From JBOHUX01 sp050734915 (GTDB taxonomy: Bacteria > Chloroflexota > Dormibacteria > Dormibacterales > Dormibacteraceae), in assembly GCA_050734915.1 (NCBI GenBank), contig JBOHUX010000029.1, forward strand, positions 1 to 18,450: a DNA stretch of 18,450 bases, given 5' to 3'. Below, one piece after another: positions 14,047 to 18,450 of this stretch. The translations under genes and the position numbers were made by a program. The notes under the pieces were generated by a model, which saw only the letters and a list, made by a program, of their open reading frames with translations, did not search any database and was not told the origin of the DNA. Positions within the stretch are counted from its first letter, which is position 1. Every line of letters begins with the position of its first letter.

Positions 14047-14826
14047 GTGGATCTCGGGCTCAGCCGCCGGAAGGCGATCGTCACCGGGGGCTCGCGGGGG
14101 CTCGGCCGCGCCATCTCGGAGGAGCTGCTCCGGGAGGGCGCCGAGCTCGCCATCTGCGCCCGCGACGCGGAGCAGCTGAGCGCGGCGGCGGCCCGCCTCA
14201 GCGAGATCGGCGACATCCATTCCCGGCCCGCCGACGTCACCGATCCCGCTCAGGCGGAATCGTTCGTCGCCTGGGCCGCGGAGACCATGGGCGGCATCGA
14301 CGTCCTGGTCAACAATGCGGGGCGCGCCCATCCGGGCGACTTCGAGGATCTGACCGACGCCGACTGGCGCGACGACCTCGAGGTCAAGCTTTTCCCAATG
14401 ATCCGGATGAGCCGGGCCGTGCTCCCCCACATGCGGAGTCGCGGCGGCGGCCGCATCATCAACATCAACGCGGTCTACGGCAGATACCCCGATCCGGCCT
14501 TTTTCGCCACCAGCGTCAATCGGGCCGCCTGCCTGTCCCTGACCAAGACGCTGGCCATCGAACTGGCCGGGGAGGCGATCCTCGTCAACAGCGTCAACAT
14601 CGGGTTCGTCGTCACCGATAACCTGCGCAATGTGCACCGCCTTCGTGCGCCCGAGCTGCCCGAGGAGGAGTTCTTCCGGCGGCTGATCGGGGGCGAGGTG
14701 CCGATGGAGCGCGTCGGGCGACCGGAGGAGGTGTCGGGGGTGGTGGCCTTCCTGGCCGGCGCCCGGGCGAGCTACGTCACCGGCGCCTCGATCGACGTCG
14801 CGGGCGGCATGGGCAGGTATCTGTGA
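14047..14826 (+). CDS. SDR-family oxidoreductase-like protein with atypical active site
   Basis: A 259-residue short-chain dehydrogenase/reductase of normal length. The dinucleotide site is intact: TGGSRGLG at residues 13-20, DV at 63-64 and NNAG at 89-92. The C-terminal part (GRPEEVSGVVAFLAGARASY, then VTGASIDVAGG) is typical. The catalytic region is not: where SDRs have Ser, Tyr and Lys (SSxxG and YxxxK), this one reads INAVYG and PAFFATSVNRAACL, giving Ala142, Phe153 and Val157. Either other residues (Tyr144, Tyr147, Ser156, Arg159) do the chemistry, as in some non-canonical SDR groups, or it is not a classical dehydrogenase. GTG start at 14047, with GAGGGAG overlapping the cupin end. A valid frame throughout with no sign of decay, so the change is probably functional. 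Confidence 0.88.
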   Translation: MDLGLSRRKAIVTGGSRGLGRAISEELLREGAELAICARDAEQLSAAAARLSEIGDIHSRPADVTDPAQAESFVAWAAETMGGIDVLVNNAGRAHPGDFEDLTDADWRDDLEVKLFPMIRMSRAVLPHMRSRGGGRIININAVYGRYPDPAFFATSVNRAACLSLTKTLAIELAGEAILVNSVNIGFVVTDNLRNVHRLRAPELPEEEFFRRLIGGEVPMERVGRPEEVSGVVAFLAGARASYVTGASIDVAGGMGRYL

Positions 14827-14847
14827 GGCGGCAGAGGAGGGAAGCCG

Positions 14848-15546
14848 ATGTGTGAGCTGCTGCTGGTGAGGTGGTCACGGCCGGAGCCGTTCTCGCGCTC
14901 GCTGGGCTGGGCGCTGGAGCTGGAGCGGCTCGGCGTGGCCGGGTTCGGCTGGGGAGTGGCCTGGCTGGAGGACGGCCGGGTGCGGGTGGAGAAGGATCCC
15001 GGGCGGCTCGGGGACGACGAGGGGGCGCAGGCAAGGCTCGCGGGGCTTGCCTCCGACCGCTTCCTGGTCCACCTCCGGCGCCCCTCCCAGCTCTCCACCG
15101 TCTCCATCCACGACACCCAGCCCTTCGTCGCGTCTGGATTCGCCTTCTGCCACAACGGCACGTTCGCCCGGCATCGCGAGCTCCGGCCCCGCTTCGAGGA
15201 GCGCCTGCTGGGCCACGCCGACAGCGAGGTCGGCTTCCGGCTCTTCGAGGAGCTGCTGGGGGACGCCGAACCTGCCGCCGCACTCGAAAGAACGCATCGC
15301 GAGCTGGGCGGCGACGCCAACCTCGCCTATCTGGGCGAGGACGGGACGCTGGTCGCGTACAACGGCCACGACCACAACGACCTCTGGACCTTCGAGCTCG
15401 ACGGCGCCGAGGTGGCGGCGACCGCGCTGCACTCGGCGGACACCTCGCTGTTCGACCTCGTCTTCACCGGCGCGACGAATCGCCTGCGGCTGCGCGGCGA
15501 AGCCGCCGCACTCGAGCAGCCGCAGGATGTGGGGGCGGGCCGGTGA
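14848..15546 (+). CDS. EgtC/YafJ-like class II glutamine amidotransferase (Ntn hydrolase)
   Basis: A 232-residue stand-alone class II glutamine amidotransferase domain. Cys2 directly follows the initiator Met (MCELL) and would be the N-terminal nucleophile after Met removal. Supporting motifs: GFGWGVAW (32-39), Arg77/Arg78 in VHLRRPS, HNGT (102-105) and DSEV (125-128), the last two matching the glutamine-binding residues of GlmS/PurF-type domains. No synthetase domain is fused. Stand-alone members include EgtC, which removes gamma-glutamate from an ergothioneine intermediate, so a gamma-glutamyl amide hydrolase role is plausible given the GS-like ligase downstream. No EgtB or EgtD is visible. 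Strong ribosome-binding site (AGGAGGG, 8 bases upstream of ATG). Its stop overlaps the next GTG by 4 bases. Confidence 0.9.
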   Translation: MCELLLVRWSRPEPFSRSLGWALELERLGVAGFGWGVAWLEDGRVRVEKDPGRLGDDEGAQARLAGLASDRFLVHLRRPSQLSTVSIHDTQPFVASGFAFCHNGTFARHRELRPRFEERLLGHADSEVGFRLFEELLGDAEPAAALERTHRELGGDANLAYLGEDGTLVAYNGHDHNDLWTFELDGAEVAATALHSADTSLFDLVFTGATNRLRLRGEAAALEQPQDVGAGR

Positions 15547-16550
15547 GCGAGGTCCAGGACGCATCCGCCGGTCCCGGCGACACCGTCGCGGCCGCCGAGG
15601 CGCGGCGTCTCGAGCCGGGCGAGCTGGCCTACTTCGAAGGCGAGTTCGTGCCCCTCAGCCAGGCGCGGATCCCGATCACGACCCATGCCTTCAACTACGG
15701 GACAGGCTGCTTCGAGGGCATCCGCGCGTACTGGAACCAGGAGCGGCGGCAGCTCTACGTCCTCCGCCTGCGCGAGCATCTGGAACGCCTGGTCCGCTCC
15801 GCGCGAATCCTCAAGCTCGACTTCGAGGCCGACCTTCCCGCGCTCGAGAGCTTGATGCGGGAGTTGCTGGCGCGCAACGGCTACCAGCAGGACGCCTACC
15901 TCCGGCCCATCGTCTACAAGGCGGGGTCAACGATCAAGGTGGCCCTGACGGGGATCGAGACCGGGTTCTGCGCCTACACCATCCCCATGGGCGACTACCT
16001 CGACATCGAGCGCGGGCTGACCCTCACGATCTCGGCCTGGCGTCGCATCGAGGACAACGCCATCCCCGCTCGCGGCAAGCCGACCGGGGCCTACATCAAC
16101 GCCGCCATGGCCTCCGACGAGGCGCGCCTCAAGGGCTTCGACGAAGCCGTCATGCTGACCTCGGACGGGCACGTGGCGGAGGCGTCCTCGGCCAACCTGT
16201 TCCTCTTCGAGTCGGGTGTCCTGGTAACGCCGGAGACGGCGGACGAAATCTTGGTCGGCGTGACTCGGGGCTGCGTGGTCGAGCTCGCCCGCCATCTCGG
16301 GTACGGGGTCGAGGTCAGGCGCGTGGACAGGAGCGAGCTCCTGAGCGCCGAGGAGGTCTTTCTCTGCGGCACCGGCGTTCAGATCGCCCCCGTCGTCGGC
16401 ATCGATGGGAGGCCGGTCGGGGGCGGACGCCCGGGCGAGGTGACGATGAGCCTCCAGCGCGCCTACCTGGACATCGTCCGGGGGGTGCGGACCGATTTCG
16501 ATGAGTGGCGGACGCCGGTCTACCGGGACCGGCCGGCCACGGGAGGGTGA
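15543..16550 (+). CDS. ilvE: Class IV (branched-chain/IlvE-type) aminotransferase
   Basis: A 335-residue PLP enzyme of fold type IV. Motifs: HAFNYGTGCFEGIRAYW (48-64), AYLRPIVYKAG (118-128), the PLP lysine Lys179 in ARGKPTGAYINAAMAS, GFDEAVMLTSDGHVAEASSANLF, and the phosphate-binding turn GVTRGCVVELARHLGY. These match the branched-chain group more than D-alanine transaminases or ADC lyases, though this fold also covers D-amino-acid transaminases. An unusual 25-residue N-terminal extension rich in Ala/Glu precedes the domain. GTG start at 15543 overlaps the amidotransferase stop (GTGA). In this operon it probably transaminates a pathway intermediate rather than serving isoleucine/valine synthesis, since no ilv or leu genes are present; this is inference. 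Confidence 0.92.
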   Translation: MSEVQDASAGPGDTVAAAEARRLEPGELAYFEGEFVPLSQARIPITTHAFNYGTGCFEGIRAYWNQERRQLYVLRLREHLERLVRSARILKLDFEADLPALESLMRELLARNGYQQDAYLRPIVYKAGSTIKVALTGIETGFCAYTIPMGDYLDIERGLTLTISAWRRIEDNAIPARGKPTGAYINAAMASDEARLKGFDEAVMLTSDGHVAEASSANLFLFESGVLVTPETADEILVGVTRGCVVELARHLGYGVEVRRVDRSELLSAEEVFLCGTGVQIAPVVGIDGRPVGGGRPGEVTMSLQRAYLDIVRGVRTDFDEWRTPVYRDRPATGG

Positions 16551-16557
16551 GGACGCG

Positions 16558-16971
16558 ATGGCGAAGGTGAGGCTGGTCCCCGAGGAAGAGGCCCGCGGCC
16601 TCGTCAAGGAGGTCTACGACGACATCCTGAGCAGCCGCGGCCTCGCGCGGGTGCCCAACTTCTGGAGGGCGCTCGCCAACCATCCCGAATACCTGGCCGC
16701 GACCTGGACCAAGCTCAAGGTGGTCATGGCGGACGGCGCGCTCGATCGCAAGACCAAGGAGATGGTGGCGGTCGCCGTCTCCGCGACCAACAGCTGCGAC
16801 TACTGCATCGACAGCCACATCGACACCCTGCGCTCGCTCGGCACCACGGATCGGGAGCTGATGGAGCTGATGGCGGTGGTGGACTTCTTCAACGGAAGCA
16901 ACGCGACCGCCTCCGGGCTCAAGGTCGAGTACGAGCCCCCGGTGCCGGCCTCAACAGACGCCGGGAAGTGA
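16558..16971 (+). CDS. AhpD-like carboxymuconolactone decarboxylase-family protein
   Basis: A 137-residue all-helical CMD/AhpD-family protein. The redox/proton-relay signature is complete: Glu68, Cys80-x2-Cys83 and His87, with the same spacings as Glu118, Cys130/Cys133 and His137 of mycobacterial AhpD. The N-terminus (LVPEEEARGLVKEVYDDIL, then RVPNFWRALANHPEYL) is typical of the peroxidase-related subgroup. It may act as a disulfide reductase or peroxidase partner, or have lost redox partners and act on a pathway compound; no AhpC is nearby. ATG at 16558 lies 7 bases after the aminotransferase stop and has GGTGAGG just upstream. A longer frame upstream overlaps the aminotransferase and is rejected. 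Confidence 0.9.
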   Translation: MAKVRLVPEEEARGLVKEVYDDILSSRGLARVPNFWRALANHPEYLAATWTKLKVVMADGALDRKTKEMVAVAVSATNSCDYCIDSHIDTLRSLGTTDRELMELMAVVDFFNGSNATASGLKVEYEPPVPASTDAGK

Positions 16972-16976
16972 CGTCG

Positions 16977-17002
16977 GCGGCGCCGCCATCAGGCAGCGCC
17001 GC
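16977..17002 (+). other. Hairpin between CMD and GS-like genes
   Basis: GCGGCG (16977-16982) pairs with CGCCGC (16997-17002), with an inner GCC/GGC stem around an ATCA loop. It has no U-tract, so it is more likely a processing, attenuation or mRNA-stability element than a full terminator. A second inverted repeat, TGAAC-N5-GTTCA, follows at 17004-17018, just before the GS ribosome-binding site. Confidence 0.4.
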
Positions 17003-17033
17003 GTGAACTGACGGTTCAAGAGGGAGAAAACCT

Positions 17034-18450
17034 TTGGGTTCAGAGGGACGGGGTAAGGGCGGCTTCGTCGAGGAGCACGAGCTCCTCACGGACGAGCAGC
17101 GCCGGGCCGGCGAGAAGGCCAAGCAGGAGATCGAGCGGCTCGGGATCCGCACGGTGCGGGTGATCTGGGTGGACCAGCACGGCGTGCCACGATGCAAGTT
17201 CGCCTCCTCGGAGAACTTCTTCTCGGCGCTGGAGAGCGGCCTCGACTTCTCCGGTGCCCTCATCAACATGGACAGCGGCAACCACCTCTTCACGGCCGTC
17301 TTCGCGGAGGGTGGCGGCCTCGGCATCCCGGAGCTGACCGGCTTCCCGGACCTGGTCCTGGTCCCGGACCCCACCACCTTCCGGGTCCTGCCCTGGTCCG
17401 AGAGCACCGGCTGGGTGCTGGCCGACGCGTACTTCTCGAACGGGAAGCCGATGCCGCTCGACTCGCGCGCCCTCCTGCGAGCGCAGCTGGCCGAGGCGCG
17501 TCAGCTCGGATACGAATACGTCGCGGGCATCGAGCTCGAGTTCTACATCGTCCGCCTCGACTCCCCCCGCATCGAGCTGGACCAGACCGGCTGGCCGCCC
17601 CCGGCGCCCAAGGTGAGCATCCTCGAGCAGGGCTACCAGTACCTGTCCGAGGTGCGGCTGGCGGGGGTCAACGACATCCTCACGGTGCTCCGGGATCACC
17701 TGGAGGCGATCGGCCTGCCGCTCCGGTCGATGGAGGACGAGTGGGGTCCCGGGCAGCTCGAGTTCACGCTCAACCCCACCGGCGGCCTCTCGGCGGCCGA
17801 CAACGTGGTCCTTCTCCGCACCGCGGTCAAGCAGATCTGCGCGCAGCACGGTCTCCACGCCACCTTCATGTGCCGTCCCGGGCTCCCCAACTTCTTCTCC
17901 AGCGGGTGGCACCTGCACCAGTCCCTGCGCTCCCTGGAAACAGACCAGAACGCGTTCATGAGCGAGACCGAGATCCTGTCCGAGGTGGCGACCCGGTTCG
18001 CCGCCGGCGTCATGGAGCACGCGCTCGCGATGACGGCCTTCTCGACGCCGACCATCAACGGCTACAAGCGTTACAAGCCCTACTCCTTCGCGCCTGACAA
18101 CGTGAACTGGGCGATCGAGAACCGGGGCGCCTTCATCCGCGTACAGGCCGCCGCCGGCGACCCCTCCTCGCACCTCGAGAACCGGATGGGGGAGCCCGCC
18201 GCCAACCCCTACCTCTACATCGCGGCCAACCTCGCCGCCGGCCTGGACGGCATCCGGCGCCAGCTGGAAGCTCCACCCATGGCGGGCGCGGACCCTTACG
18301 CCAACCGCGGTGCCGACCTCCCCGGCTCGCTCTGGCAGGCGGTCGACCTCCTGGACAAGGACGCCTTCTTCAGGAAGACGTTCGGTAAGCCCTTCGTCAA
18401 CTTCTTCGTCAACATGAAGCGCGCGGAGGTCGGTCGGTTCCTCTCCGAGG
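17034..18450 (+). CDS. Glutamine-synthetase-family ligase (gamma-glutamyl-amide synthetase-like), 3' end cut by window edge
   Basis: ATP-dependent ligase of the type I glutamine synthetase fold; 472 residues are visible and the C-terminus is off the edge. TTG start at 17034 with AGGGAG 7 bases upstream. The beta-grasp domain is about residues 20-125. Catalytic-domain motifs: GIELEFY (165-171, metal Glu), PGQLEFTLNPTGG, SSGWHLHQS (His293/His295), NGYKRYKPYSFAPDNVNWAI with ENRGAFIRV, and HLENRMGEPAANPY. These deviate from true GlnA (the usual RxExRxPD is changed to HLENRMGE, and no GlnA-type adenylylation context is seen). The protein therefore probably joins glutamate to an amine other than ammonia, as PuuA, IpuC or aniline-type ligases do. 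It may pair with the FluG-like amidohydrolase in the same operon. Substrate unknown. More operon genes may follow to the right. Confidence 0.9.
   Translation, partial: MGSEGRGKGGFVEEHELLTDEQRRAGEKAKQEIERLGIRTVRVIWVDQHGVPRCKFASSENFFSALESGLDFSGALINMDSGNHLFTAVFAEGGGLGIPELTGFPDLVLVPDPTTFRVLPWSESTGWVLADAYFSNGKPMPLDSRALLRAQLAEARQLGYEYVAGIELEFYIVRLDSPRIELDQTGWPPPAPKVSILEQGYQYLSEVRLAGVNDILTVLRDHLEAIGLPLRSMEDEWGPGQLEFTLNPTGGLSAADNVVLLRTAVKQICAQHGLHATFMCRPGLPNFFSSGWHLHQSLRSLETDQNAFMSETEILSEVATRFAAGVMEHALAMTAFSTPTINGYKRYKPYSFAPDNVNWAIENRGAFIRVQAAAGDPSSHLENRMGEPAANPYLYIAANLAAGLDGIRRQLEAPPMAGADPYANRGADLPGSLWQAVDLLDKDAFFRKTFGKPFVNFFVNMKRAEVGRFLSE

Overview
The window is about 18.4 kb of very GC-rich bacterial DNA (third codon positions nearly all G or C) that is almost completely coding. 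GTG and TTG starts are frequent, and several starts lie only a few bases downstream of a TANNNT -10 hexamer. This fits a high-GC terrabacterial lineage (Actinomycetota, Chloroflexota or a related uncultivated phylum), but the sequence alone does not fix the phylum. I see no IS elements, CRISPR arrays, tRNA or rRNA genes. Nothing looks recently acquired.

Region 1 (1-4316, all minus): a transglutaminase operon read MoxR-type AAA+ ATPase, DUF58 protein, TgpA-like membrane transglutaminase. The last gene runs off the left edge. A TATAAT -10 box lies just upstream of moxR.

Region 2 (4446-9004, mostly minus): single housekeeping-type genes. These are a short RadC-family JAMM protein, a membrane-anchored alpha/beta hydrolase, a PduO-type cobalamin adenosyltransferase, a phosphofructokinase whose active-site residues predict pyrophosphate use, and an EamA/DMT exporter. 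A 38-residue Cys/His protein on the plus strand, apparently leaderless, sits between the adenosyltransferase and phosphofructokinase genes.

Region 3 (9134 to the right edge): the most interesting part. A minus-strand APC amino acid/amine permease diverges from a tight plus-strand operon with coupled starts: Lrp/AsnC regulator, FluG/NodGS-type amidohydrolase, N-acylamino-acid-racemase/OSBS-type enolase-superfamily enzyme, small cupin, SDR lacking the usual Ser-Tyr-Lys catalytic residues, EgtC/YafJ-like class II glutamine amidotransferase, class IV (IlvE-type) aminotransferase, AhpD-like carboxymuconolactone decarboxylase-family protein, and a divergent glutamine-synthetase-family ligase cut by the right edge. 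Permease, Lrp regulator, GS-like ligase, an Ntn hydrolase of a type known to cut gamma-glutamyl amides, an N-acyl-amino-acid epimerase and an aminotransferase together suggest uptake and breakdown (or salvage and stereo-inversion) of an amine or unusual amino acid through gamma-glutamyl or other N-acyl intermediates. The gene set does not match the Puu, Ipu or aniline gamma-glutamylation pathways as I know them. It is my best candidate for an undescribed system. The substrate cannot be read from the sequence.
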